Below are positions 8,659-15,734 of a stretch of 64,000 bases of DNA, piece after piece. The stretch lies in the NCBI GenBank assembly GCA_049334165.1, contig JBEGHD010000002.1, one strand, 5' to 3'. A program made the position numbers and the translations under genes. Below the pieces are notes generated by a model that saw only the letters and a program-made list of their open reading frames with translations, searched no databases and was not told the origin of the DNA. Within the stretch, counting starts at the first letter, position 1, and every line of letters begins with the position of its first letter. The DNA comes from JBEGHD01 sp049334165 (GTDB taxonomy: Bacteria > Bacteroidota > Bacteroidia > Flavobacteriales_D > Sanyastnellaceae).

Positions 8659-8830
8659 AAAGTCCACGATGGAAGCTTGTCAAGGTATACGCTCTACAAG
8701 GATGCATTGCAATCAAATCCGAGTTGAGAATTGATTTTTGGCTTCACAGGTCAATTTAGTTTGTCAGCCAAGCACCAATTCATCCCAGTTTTGAGTTTTT
8801 ACCTTCGTTAGCAACTTTAATCAATTGTTT

Positions 8831-9457
8831 ATGAAAATAAAACTGACTTTAGCTATTCTGGTACTTCCACTAATGATGGAGGTTTTGATCGGATGCGATA
8901 ATGGTTACGACAGCCCTGTTCGTGAAATAGAAGTATCGCACTGCTCCTTGGAGTTGTCTGAACTCGATAACTCTGGGGCTGCTCCTCAATTGAACTACGA
9001 TGATTCGATCACCAGAGAGGCGTTTGCTATTCGAGCGAGAATTATTCGTCAGGAATATTCGTGCAGGATAGAGGAAGGCTCGAACTTTCATTTCATTTCT
9101 TCAGCGATGGCAATTTATCCTTATCAGGATTACGATTACCAGTTTGTGCCACTTGAGGAGATCACTTCAATCAGAGTGCAAAGCGTGAATCAGTTTGGAC
9201 CAGATCTGCCGGCAGGCTCGGATATTACGGATCTTTTCAGAGTGAGATCAAGCCAGGAGTTCCGTTATTTCACTGTGGAGGAATACAGGAGTCGAATGGC
9301 CATTGAAACATTTGGCTATGAAAATAGAAATCTGGAATTCGACATGTTTTTGATGGAGGCGACTGACTCGCATGAAGAGCAACAGTTTAAAGTGATTATT
9401 GAACTCTCGGATGGCCGCACACTAGAAGCCACAACTGAACCAATCTATTTAGTATGA
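8831..9457 (+). CDS. Hypothetical lipoprotein, second of a tandem pair
   Basis: The ATG at 8831 gives 208 residues starting MKIKLTLAILVLPL with lipobox LIGC; a TTG two codons earlier is open but unneeded. It is paralogous to the upstream lipoprotein: same layout of signal, an early conserved cysteine (SHCSLEL), the DLPAGSDITDLF motif near the middle and SDGRTLEA near the end. Its last 4 bp overlap the start of the next gene (ATGA), so this lipoprotein and the barrel-like protein are probably co-translated and work at the same envelope site. No known domain recognised. Confidence 0.82.
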   Translation: MKIKLTLAILVLPLMMEVLIGCDNGYDSPVREIEVSHCSLELSELDNSGAAPQLNYDDSITREAFAIRARIIRQEYSCRIEEGSNFHFISSAMAIYPYQDYDYQFVPLEEITSIRVQSVNQFGPDLPAGSDITDLFRVRSSQEFRYFTVEEYRSRMAIETFGYENRNLEFDMFLMEATDSHEEQQFKVIIELSDGRTLEATTEPIYLV

Positions 9458-10254
9458 AAAAAATATTTGCACCTATCTTCACTTTTGCGCTTTTGCTGAC
9501 TTCTTCTTCTGTTTTTAGTCAGTCTGACTCACTCTACACTTTTGAGTTTCAACTTAGGTCTTCTGTTGGCGCTAATGTTGCGCTTACCCCTGTCAAAAAA
9601 GGGTTTGAAACCGATAATCTGATCGGCTTTCAGGATAACTCATTGTATTGGCAAATCGTTTCGGGAACAATTTACTTCAATGAAAACTGGGGGTTGGACG
9701 CGAGTGTGTTCGCCTACACTTCGGATAACACTTATCGCCTACAGGACAAGTTCACTGCGGCTGTCAATGAAGTATATAAAGATGACTACTACATTTTGTA
9801 CAATTCTGCTGCTCGTGATCAAAGTCTCGAATATCAGGAATTTGCCGCTGTACGAGGCTTTCAGGCGGGGTTGAGTTACAGAGTTGAAAAGAATGAAAGG
9901 CTCATAATTCAGCCGAGACTGCTGTTTGGTGTCATGGTTTTCGATAATACCAATGCTCTGGTGCACTTGAAAGAAAGAGGAACAAACACTCTCAAGAAAG
10001 TGGAATACATCTACTCCAGGCCCAGTAGCAACTCTTTTTCCGCCTCCTTAGGGTCGATGATTGGCTACAATTTCCACAAGGGTTGGATACTTTTTGCTGA
10101 GGTGTACTATTCTTACACCTATGCAGGGCTCGAATACACCAGGGAAACGACCGACCTCTACACAGAAGAGGTAGAGTTAAAAGTGTATGACCATCCCAAT
10201 CACCTCAGCAGTTTGAAGTTTGGTGTTGGTCTGGCTGTTGATTTAAAGTACTAA
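9454..10254 (+). CDS. Outer-membrane beta-barrel-like protein
   Basis: A 266-residue exported protein with signal peptide MKKIFAPIFTFALLLTSSSVFSQ, cut after the Q. The mature part alternates aromatic and polar residues in strand-like stretches (YYILYN, GWILFAEVYYSYTYAGLEY, SLKFGVGLAVDLKY) and ends in an amphipathic strand, as in small 8- to 12-stranded outer membrane barrels. The ATG overlaps the stop of the preceding lipoprotein gene. The function is unknown; coupling to two paralogous lipoproteins suggests a small outer-membrane complex (inference). Confidence 0.72.
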   Translation: MKKIFAPIFTFALLLTSSSVFSQSDSLYTFEFQLRSSVGANVALTPVKKGFETDNLIGFQDNSLYWQIVSGTIYFNENWGLDASVFAYTSDNTYRLQDKFTAAVNEVYKDDYYILYNSAARDQSLEYQEFAAVRGFQAGLSYRVEKNERLIIQPRLLFGVMVFDNTNALVHLKERGTNTLKKVEYIYSRPSSNSFSASLGSMIGYNFHKGWILFAEVYYSYTYAGLEYTRETTDLYTEEVELKVYDHPNHLSSLKFGVGLAVDLKY

Positions 10255-10257
10255 AAT

Positions 10258-10599
10258 CTAGTTCTGCCCCGGAGCTTTCAGGTCCATTTTCTCGGCAAAG
10301 TAGTCGCAGAAGTCGCGCATCATCAAAGCCATTTTTTCTTCATTTGTGGCGCGCTCAAAAGTGTCGGCCATGGTGAGTAGCGTTTGATGGAAAAACTTCT
10401 TCATCTCGTCCACTGTCATTTCTTTGTTCCAAAGATCTATGCGCAACGTGTTCTGAGATTCTTCGTCCCACACCGACATCATCACCGCCTTGCACTCGTC
10501 TTTAGCATTGTTGTCTGTGGCTTCCCAGGTGATTTTTTCCGGAACCTTGTTCTCGTCCAGCTCTACCTGAAAATTTATTTCCGATATATTCTTACTCAT
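10258..10599 (-). CDS. gldC: GldC, gliding motility protein
   Basis: The ATG at 10599 gives 113 residues starting MSKNISEINFQVELDENKVP, the typical GldC N-terminus. The longer open frame to 10791 runs into gldB and is rejected. GldC is a small soluble protein needed for, or improving, gliding in Flavobacterium johnsoniae; its biochemical role is unclear. It follows gldB by 8 bp, the same gene order known in flavobacteria, where the pair also lies near nadE as it does here. The stop is 3 bp from the end of the convergent barrel-like gene. Confidence 0.92.
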   Translation of the reverse strand: MSKNISEINFQVELDENKVPEKITWEATDNNAKDECKAVMMSVWDEESQNTLRIDLWNKEMTVDEMKKFFHQTLLTMADTFERATNEEKMALMMRDFCDYFAEKMDLKAPGQN

Positions 10600-10607
10600 G
10601 GTTCTAT

Positions 10608-11621
10608 TTATTTTCTGGGGTTGTATTCGTTCAAAAATATTTGAGGATCCTCGATTTGTAGCATTTGTCTTAACGTGACCTCGTCTTTGCGGTTCATGTA
10701 GTCGCGCACCATTTGCCAGCCCATCCAGATGCCCACCATTGGTGGTGAATCGTGAGGAAGAGTGGCAGTGAACGGACCATCGGAGAACCACTTCTGTACT
10801 TCAAAAGGCTTGTCCTCGAAGAGCGTTTCCTGATTGGCAAGTTGCTCCCAAACTTTGAATTCGTTAGCCTCCACCCATTTTATTTGAGTAGAGGTGTAGT
10901 TCATTTTCAGAGAGTCTTCGACAGCTGGCGCAAAGGCATCCACGAGGTACATGATTTTGCCGTAGTAAATCATCTGCTCGATGAGGTTCATCTCGTCCGT
11001 CTCTTCAAAATATAGGTTGTTTGCAAGATCCTTTATAGCATTTATGGCCAGATAGTCCGGGCGCATTTTAGCCTTTCGATATTCCGGAAACGGCAGTTGT
11101 GAAATTACTTCATTGTCTTTGCCCAAAAACCACTCGAGGCCAATTGCCAAAGTGGAGTCGGCCGAAATCACACCGAAATTGAATCCCGAGTGGTGAAAAA
11201 CCACAGTGGGTACAATCGAATCGGGGAAATAGTATGCATAGTGTTTGAAGGCCTTTTCGAGCTGTTTGTCGTACTGATCTATCTGCTTTTCTGTATGCAC
11301 TCTTTGAATCGCCTCATAAGTGTTGTGCATAAATTCATCATTCGTAAAACCTTCTAGCGATTTAAAGGTAGAAAGACTATCCGCTGGTCCTACTCTGAGC
11401 ACAAACTCACAGTAGAGCGGATAGAACTCGGGATACTTTTGGCTCAGCCTTTGATATTCCGAGTTGGCGTTTTCAAAATCTGCGGTAAACAAATCGCTAT
11501 CGAAACGTTTACTCTTATACTCAATATCCACGTCAGAAGTATCGACTTCAAGGCGATTATCGCTGCAGGAGTGCAGTAGTAGTACTAACAGCGGAATATG
11601 GATAAAAAAGAGTTTTTTCAT
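10608..11621 (-). CDS. gldB: GldB, gliding motility lipoprotein
   Basis: The ATG at 11621 gives 337 residues with a lipoprotein signal MKKLFFIHIPLLVLLLHSC (lipobox LLHSC). The open frame begins 11 codons upstream, but the signal peptide fixes the start. Family features include DIEYKSKRFDSDLF just after the lipid anchor and DSPPMVGIWMGWQMVRDYM near the C-terminus. GldB is an essential gliding and T9SS-associated lipoprotein of the cell envelope in flavobacteria. It forms an operon with gldC; the start is 69 bp from the divergent barrel gene's ATG, so the two share a short promoter region. Confidence 0.92.
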   Translation of the reverse strand: MKKLFFIHIPLLVLLLHSCSDNRLEVDTSDVDIEYKSKRFDSDLFTADFENANSEYQRLSQKYPEFYPLYCEFVLRVGPADSLSTFKSLEGFTNDEFMHNTYEAIQRVHTEKQIDQYDKQLEKAFKHYAYYFPDSIVPTVVFHHSGFNFGVISADSTLAIGLEWFLGKDNEVISQLPFPEYRKAKMRPDYLAINAIKDLANNLYFEETDEMNLIEQMIYYGKIMYLVDAFAPAVEDSLKMNYTSTQIKWVEANEFKVWEQLANQETLFEDKPFEVQKWFSDGPFTATLPHDSPPMVGIWMGWQMVRDYMNRKDEVTLRQMLQIEDPQIFLNEYNPRK

Positions 11622-11690
11622 GATGTTAATCCCAAAGATTTGACCAGTTTGCAAATGATTCTGCAGGCTAAAAAAGTAAATGGCAAAAGT

Positions 11691-12515
11691 ATGAAAAACA
11701 TTATCTCACTTTCGGCTCTATTCATCTTCCTGACTGCTACGGCTTTCGGGCAGAGCGATGATTATCAGAAGTTTAAATTCGGCATAAAACTAAGCCCGAA
11801 TATTTCGTGGATGAAGCCCAAGAACAACGACATTTCTTCTGAAGGTAGTCTGCTAAAAGCGGGCTTTGGGTTGATTGCCGATATTCATTTCACCGAGAAC
11901 TATGCAATCGGAACTGGTGTGAATGTTAGCGCCAATGGAGGCGAGCTCAGCTTTTACGATGTTTGGTCAGAAGGGAATACCAAGTATGTTGTTCGAAGAA
12001 ACAGAACGTACAACCTACAAAATATTGAGGTTCCACTCACATTAAAAATGAGAACCAACGAAATTGGATACATCACTTACTGGGGTCAGTTTGGTGTTGG
12101 TCTCGGAGCTCACATTTCGGGTCGTGCGGACGATGAAATGGGCTTTTTGTATGAGTTAGATCCTGAGACTTCAAACGAGAACGATGACTTTTATGTGACC
12201 AGCAGAAGAGATGGTCGCACAGAAGAAGACATCAATATTATGGATGAAGATGATCTTCGTCTATTTAGACTTTCATTTATCGTAGGAGCAGGAATTGAGT
12301 ACAACCTCGGAGGTACCACTTCCATTGTTGCCGGGCTTACTTTCAATAATGGTCTCCTGAATATTTTAAAAGGTGATTTTGTGGTGGAATCCGATCAGGG
12401 GAACCCAGTTTTTGACGGTGTAGACTCCAACACTGGGCAGTTGAAGAATGCTAACATGACTGACCTGGATGCGATCAATAACTACTTTGAGTTGAACCTC
12501 GGGATTATGTTTTAA
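11691..12515 (+). CDS. Outer-membrane beta-barrel protein (PorT-like fold class)
   Basis: The ATG at 11691 gives 274 residues with signal peptide MKNIISLSALFIFLTATAFGQ. The frame is open from 11598, but that start would lie inside gldB on the other strand. The mature protein starts KFKFGIKLSPNISWMKP, has repeated strand-like segments (ENYAIGTGVNVSANGG, YITYWGQFGVGLGAHISG, LSFIVGAGIEYNLGG) and ends LNLGIMF, typical of the 8-stranded barrel family found throughout Bacteroidota. It is not clearly the T9SS protein PorT. An intrinsic terminator follows directly. Confidence 0.8.
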   Translation: MKNIISLSALFIFLTATAFGQSDDYQKFKFGIKLSPNISWMKPKNNDISSEGSLLKAGFGLIADIHFTENYAIGTGVNVSANGGELSFYDVWSEGNTKYVVRRNRTYNLQNIEVPLTLKMRTNEIGYITYWGQFGVGLGAHISGRADDEMGFLYELDPETSNENDDFYVTSRRDGRTEEDINIMDEDDLRLFRLSFIVGAGIEYNLGGTTSIVAGLTFNNGLLNILKGDFVVESDQGNPVFDGVDSNTGQLKNANMTDLDAINNYFELNLGIMF

Positions 12516-12540
12516 TTCCTAAAAGATTTTGAAAAGAAGA

Positions 12541-12569
12541 CCGGCTCCAAACAGGGCCGGCTTTTTTTT
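12541..12569 (+). terminator. Intrinsic terminator after the barrel gene
   Basis: CCGGC (12541-12545) pairs with GCCGG (12556-12560) and is followed by eight T from 12562. It lies 26 bp after the stop of the upstream gene and before nadE. Confidence 0.8.
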
Positions 12570-12601
12570 GTTTATTAGCCGCATCTCCTAACAGAGACCT
12601 C

Positions 12602-13390
12602 ATGAAGAAAAGAGAAGTTATAGATCACATTGTAGATTGGTTGAAAAATTATCTCCAGCAGTCTGGAGCCAAGGGCTTCATAGTGGGTGTTTCAGGTGGA
12701 ATCGATTCTGCACTCACTTCCACTCTCTGCGCTCTCACCGGTGCCGAGACCAAATGTGTTGAAATGCCCATCCACCAACATCAGGATCAGGTAAGCAGAG
12801 CCTTTGAGCACATCGGCTGGCTGAAAGGTCGATTCGAAAATGTGAAATCGGTGAACGTAGAACTGACGGATGTTTTTGATCGATTTGTAGATGCCATGCC
12901 GGAGGTTGAAAATGAATCAGATCGCGAGATGAGCCTGGTGAATTCCAGAGCCCGACTTCGAATGACAGCTCTCTACTATTTCGCAGGGCTCGAAGGAAAG
13001 CTCGTTGCCGGCACCGGAAACAAGGTCGAGGATTTTGGTGTTGGATTTTACACGAAATATGGCGATGGCGGTGTGGACCTGAGTCCGATTGCCGATTTGA
13101 CCAAAACAGAAGTTTACGGACTAGCTGAAGAACTCGGAATAATTGAAGAGATTCTTTCTGCAAAACCAACAGACGGTCTGTGGGGCGATGACAGAACCGA
13201 TGAAGATCAAATCGGAGCGTCTTATCCCGAGCTCGAGTGGGCAATGAAATTTCAGGAAGAGGGCAGGGATCCATCAAAGCTTGACGGAAGAGAAAAAGAA
13301 GTGTATGAAATTTACGATCGCTTGCACAAGGCCAATTTGCACAAGATGAACCCAATTCCTGTGTGTGAAGTTCCTAAGGAGCTGAAATAA
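12602..13390 (+). CDS. nadE: NadE, ammonia-dependent NAD+ synthase
   Basis: Converts deamido-NAD+ to NAD+ using ATP and ammonia. The P-loop SGGIDSA at residues 31-37 is the ATP pyrophosphatase signature. Other landmarks are NSRARLRM, GTGNKVEDFGVGFYTKYGDGG and DLTKTEVYGLA, with KPTDGLWGDDRTDEDQIG near the C-terminus. At 262 residues it is the short form without a glutaminase domain, so it uses free ammonia or a partner. It lies beside gldB/gldC, as in Flavobacterium. Confidence 0.96.
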   Translation: MKKREVIDHIVDWLKNYLQQSGAKGFIVGVSGGIDSALTSTLCALTGAETKCVEMPIHQHQDQVSRAFEHIGWLKGRFENVKSVNVELTDVFDRFVDAMPEVENESDREMSLVNSRARLRMTALYYFAGLEGKLVAGTGNKVEDFGVGFYTKYGDGGVDLSPIADLTKTEVYGLAEELGIIEEILSAKPTDGLWGDDRTDEDQIGASYPELEWAMKFQEEGRDPSKLDGREKEVYEIYDRLHKANLHKMNPIPVCEVPKELK

Positions 13391-13402
13391 ATTGCTTCTG
13401 TT

Positions 13403-13723
13403 TTAAAGCTTCGGATTGTTTTTGTGCCTTTCCGAATCTCTTTTGGTTTTCTTCTCGAGATTTTTTTGAAGTGCTTCAGTTAGGTCCACGCCTGTCTGAT
13501 TTGCCAGGCAAATGACCACCCAGAGCACATCCGCCAGTTCGTCTGCCAACTCACCTTCGTCACCTTTCTTGCTGCTCTGATCTCCGTATTTTCTTGAAAT
13601 TATTCTGGCGACTTCGCCTACTTCTTCAGTAAGCTGAGCCATGTTGGTGAGTTCGCTGAAGTAGCGCACACCATATTCGTTGATCCAGTCGTCAACAGCT
13701 TTTTGTGCTTCAGAGATTGTCAT
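13403..13723 (-). CDS. MazG-like nucleotide pyrophosphohydrolase
   Basis: A 106-residue all-alpha NTP pyrophosphatase. The metal-binding signature is present as EEVGEVAR followed by ELADELADVLWVV, the E-x-x-E-12-28-E-x-x-D pattern of the MazG/dCTPase superfamily. It probably hydrolyses a noncanonical or excess (d)NTP to the monophosphate. At one domain it is half the length of classical MazG and belongs to the short MazG-like group common in Bacteroidota. It is transcribed convergently with nadE; their stops are 12 bp apart. Confidence 0.9.
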   Translation of the reverse strand: MTISEAQKAVDDWINEYGVRYFSELTNMAQLTEEVGEVARIISRKYGDQSSKKGDEGELADELADVLWVVICLANQTGVDLTEALQKNLEKKTKRDSERHKNNPKL

Positions 13724-13783
13724 GATATTTTTTTGGTGAATTTAAGGTTTAGTTAAAGTTGGCCGTTTCTACCTAACTTCTTG

Positions 13784-13843
13784 TCTCGACTCCGCTCGAC
13801 AACCGTCCATCGCGCGAGAGCAGCTTCTCGAGCGGAGTCGAGA
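13784..13843. repeat. Inverted repeat with 16-bp perfect arms (TCTCGACTCCGCTCGA)
   Basis: Left arm 13784-13799 and right arm 13828-13843 are perfect reverse complements, with a 28-nt GC-rich centre. The left arm and several following bases recur at 30355-30378, so this is a dispersed element with at least two copies in the window. It lies between the MazG-like gene and dtd. Similar CTCGACTCCGCTCGA motifs are common in flavobacterial genomes (from memory). It has no T-run. Confidence 0.75.
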
Positions 13844-13865
13844 GAAACTATAGGCAGGTATCAAC

Positions 13866-14318
13866 CTATTCCTTATTCTTCGTATCAATCCAAATTGTCA
13901 CCGGGCCATCGTTGAGCAGTTGCACTTTCATGTCGGCTCCAAACTCACCGCTTTGTACGGGCTTTCCGAGATCTTTCGCCATTTGCAACTTCACCTTTTC
14001 ATAGAGTGGAATGGCAACATCGGGCTTGGCCGCGTGGATGAATGAAGGTCGGGTTCCCTTTTTGTACTTGGCGTGCAGCGTGAACTGGCTCACTACGAGA
14101 ATGTCACCGCCAACGTCTTTGATGTCGCGGTTCATCTTACCCTCGTCATCGTTGAAAATGCGGAGGCTGCAGATTTTTCTGCTCAGCCATTCGATGTCCT
14201 CGTTAGTGTCTTCGTCTTCGATGCCAACCAATACTACCAGTCCGTGGTCAATTTCACCGCTGGTTTCACCATCGATCACTACCGAAGCCGGCCCCGATCT
14301 TTGAATTACTGCTCTCAT
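13866..14318 (-). CDS. dtd: Dtd, D-aminoacyl-tRNA deacylase
   Basis: Removes D-amino acids (and glycine) mischarged to tRNAs, protecting translation fidelity. In 150 residues, the normal family length, it carries the conserved catalytic segment SQFTLHA (usually SQFTL) and the cross-subunit motif as NDGPVT where most members have NxGPVT with a Gly-cisPro pair. The N-terminus MRAVIQR is typical. It is a stand-alone minus-strand gene between two repeat-like elements. Confidence 0.96.
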   Translation of the reverse strand: MRAVIQRSGPASVVIDGETSGEIDHGLVVLVGIEDEDTNEDIEWLSRKICSLRIFNDDEGKMNRDIKDVGGDILVVSQFTLHAKYKKGTRPSFIHAAKPDVAIPLYEKVKLQMAKDLGKPVQSGEFGADMKVQLLNDGPVTIWIDTKNKE

Positions 14319-14439
14319 TTAGAATTGGACTTTGGTTCCAAACAAAGAAAGGGAATTCGGGAGGAGAAGACAAGCTGGGTTGTGGAGACTCACTTCACTC
14401 TTCGAAGTCTGCTTTCCCTTCTAGTTCTGACTTAAATAT

Positions 14440-14464
14440 CTAAAGCCCCTCGGTGGGGCTTTAG
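14440..14464. terminator. Bidirectional-type hairpin downstream of the DUF2892 gene
   Basis: CTAAAGCCCC (14440-14449) pairs perfectly with GGGGCTTTAG (14455-14464) around a 5-nt loop. It is followed by TTTTATT on the plus strand and preceded by an A/T-rich stretch that gives a weak T-run on the minus strand. It lies 41 bp after the stop of the minus-strand operon with the Crp/Fnr gene and most likely terminates it. Confidence 0.7.
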
Positions 14465-14504
14465 TTTTATTCCTTAAGGAAGATGTGAAATACGTTTCAA
14501 CTTT

Positions 14505-14729
14505 CTAGGTGCTGGAGTTTTCTCCCTTTTGCATCGGGCATGTTCTCATCCCAAAAATTGTATAGAGCGGGCAAAAACTTACCAGGCTCGTTAGCACAAA
14601 TACTCCTGACAAAACTAAAAGCACAACACCTAATGTTCCGGTTAAGGTACCAGTAAAATAAAGTGTTGCAATGATTGCAGCGATTATAACTCTGATAACC
14701 CGGTCTGCTGTTCCCATATTCTTTTTCAT
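14505..14729 (-). CDS. DUF2892-family small inner-membrane protein
   Basis: A 74-residue protein with two hydrophobic helices (about 12-28 and 31-51) and the family pattern MGTADRVIRV at the N-terminus and SFCPLYTIFGMRTCP after the second helix. DUF2892 is the membrane part found fused to rhodanese in YgaP-type sulfurtransferases and as free proteins near sulfur genes. Its two cysteines (SFCP and RTCP) could carry persulfide, which is inference. It lies 11 bp after the 31-codon ORF and in one transcription unit with the Crp/Fnr regulator, divergent from the SQR cluster. Confidence 0.88.
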   Translation of the reverse strand: MKKNMGTADRVIRVIIAAIIATLYFTGTLTGTLGVVLLVLSGVFVLTSLVSFCPLYTIFGMRTCPMQKGENSST

Positions 14730-14740
14730 GATCGTAAATT

Positions 14741-14836
14741 TTACTTTGATAAATACTGAATCAATAGAACGATGCCAGTGACCAGCGCAATGCAGGTTAA
14801 ACAGACGAGCAGGAATTTTACTGCCTTGTTCTTCAT
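14741..14836 (-). CDS. Putative 31-residue single-pass membrane peptide
   Basis: A short frame starts ATG at 14836 and ends TAA at 14741. It encodes a peptide starting MKNKAVKFLLVCLTC, continuing with hydrophobic residues (IALVTGIVLLIQYL) and ending SK. This is a positively charged N-terminus plus one membrane helix, with two cysteines three residues apart. It sits 52 bp after the Crp/Fnr stop and 11 bp before the DUF2892 start, filling the operon gap. The spacing, clean hydrophobic profile and neighbours support a real gene; its short length keeps confidence moderate. No family recognised. Confidence 0.5.
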   Translation of the reverse strand: MKNKAVKFLLVCLTCIALVTGIVLLIQYLSK

Positions 14837-14888
14837 GATTCTTTTTGTCAAAGCTATGTATGGGCTATTACTTGTGCAGTGACCATAG

Positions 14889-15527
14889 TCACCACTGCAC
14901 TACTTCTATGCTGTTGGTGTGCTGTTTGATTTTGCTTTCGCTTTCCAGTTTTTTCATCACCCTACTAATTACTTCACGTGCAGTTCCCAACTCATTGGCA
15001 ATCTGGCGATGAGATACTTTCAAAGGATTCTTGTTTGTTAAATCTACCTTTTCCTTCAGGTAGTCATATAAACGCTTGTCCATTTTGTCAAACAGCAGAC
15101 TGCTTATGGTATCGAGCAATTCGCTGTAGCGCAAATTATACTGTTGAAAGAAAAGAGTGTTGATGTCGGGGAATTGCTTAGTCCAGCTGGAAACCTTATC
15201 GACAGGTAGCAACAGGGCGGTAGTGTCTTCTTCTGCCAGAGCAAACACCTTGCTCGGTTCGTTTTTTAAGCTAGCAGCAAATGACATGATGCAGCCCTCG
15301 TTAGGCCGGATGTAATACAACAGTAGCTCTTTGTCCTCGTGGCGTGTAAAGACTTTGATCAGCCCATCTAACACGATGGGAATGACTTTTACATATTGAC
15401 CATCTCTTAGTATCTCAAAGTCTTTTGGGATTTCTTTGGTCTCTGCGGTTGCGATTATTTCCGAAACCAATTCGGGGTTTAAGTGGGCAAGTGCCTGTGA
15501 TATTTTTGTCTCTTTTGTCATTCTCAT
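14889..15527 (-). CDS. Crp/Fnr-family transcriptional regulator
   Basis: A 212-residue regulator with an N-terminal cyclic-nucleotide-binding fold (residues about 15-125, including GLIKVFTRHEDKELLLYYIRPNEGCIMSF split over strands) and a C-terminal winged helix with recognition segment VSHRQIANELGTAREVISRVM. There is no N-terminal cysteine cluster like that of Fnr, so an iron-sulfur sensor is unlikely; the few cysteines include Cys in NEGCIMS. It diverges from the SQR-like gene, and a TGAT-N4-ATCA palindrome lies between them. Regulators of this class next to sulfide genes often respond to oxygen, redox or sulfide signals (inference). Confidence 0.93.
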   Translation of the reverse strand: MRMTKETKISQALAHLNPELVSEIIATAETKEIPKDFEILRDGQYVKVIPIVLDGLIKVFTRHEDKELLLYYIRPNEGCIMSFAASLKNEPSKVFALAEEDTTALLLPVDKVSSWTKQFPDINTLFFQQYNLRYSELLDTISSLLFDKMDKRLYDYLKEKVDLTNKNPLKVSHRQIANELGTAREVISRVMKKLESESKIKQHTNSIEVVQW

Positions 15528-15615
15528 TTCGTTTTAGTAGACGGGATGACTCCAAAAGTACGTTTAGCTTATTTTCAAGCTGCAAGTGCCTTTGTTTAAA
15601 GTAATTCTGTGTGAA

Positions 15616-15632
15616 AGATAAAAGTTCTATCT
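15616..15632. promoter_or_regulatory. Inverted repeat AGATA-N7-TATCT in the regulator/SQR intergenic region
   Basis: Perfect 5-bp arms around 7 nt, located between the divergent Crp/Fnr and SQR genes about 90 bp from the regulator start. A possible second operator; it could also be chance in an AT-rich gap. Confidence 0.25.
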
Positions 15633-15674
15633 GAACGCTCCTGGACCACTAATTTTTTTTCGCATGTAACGACC

Positions 15675-15686
15675 TGATACAGATCA
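15675..15686. promoter_or_regulatory. FNR/CRP-like palindrome TGAT-N4-ATCA
   Basis: TGAT (15675-15678), ACAG, ATCA (15683-15686) matches the core of the FNR box TTGAT-N4-ATCAA. It lies in the gap between the divergent Crp/Fnr-family gene and the SQR-like gene, 24 bp upstream of the SQR -7 box. The location, symmetry and adjacent regulator make it a good candidate operator for the neighbouring protein. Binding is inferred. Confidence 0.6.
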
Positions 15687-15709
15687 TAGTTTGCCTTTCC
15701 CAATGGTTC

Positions 15710-15717
15710 TAATTTTG
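15710..15717 (+). promoter_or_regulatory. Promoter -7 box TAATTTTG for the SQR operon
   Basis: TAATTTTG is a perfect TAnnTTTG match 17 bp before the ATG at 15735. A TTTG at 15690-15693 lies 16 nt upstream, slightly close for a -33 element. The FNR-like palindrome partly covers the region just upstream, consistent with regulated transcription. Confidence 0.6.
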
Positions 15718-15734
15718 GTACAAAACAACGGATC

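Noticed and set aside
10600..10791. N-terminal extension of gldC
   Set aside because: The extra 64 residues overlap gldB and lack similarity to GldC; the ATG at 10599 gives the normal family length.
12735..13355. 206-residue frame antisense to nadE
   Set aside because: It lies fully inside nadE on the other strand and has the Arg/Cys/His-rich composition of a shadow frame.
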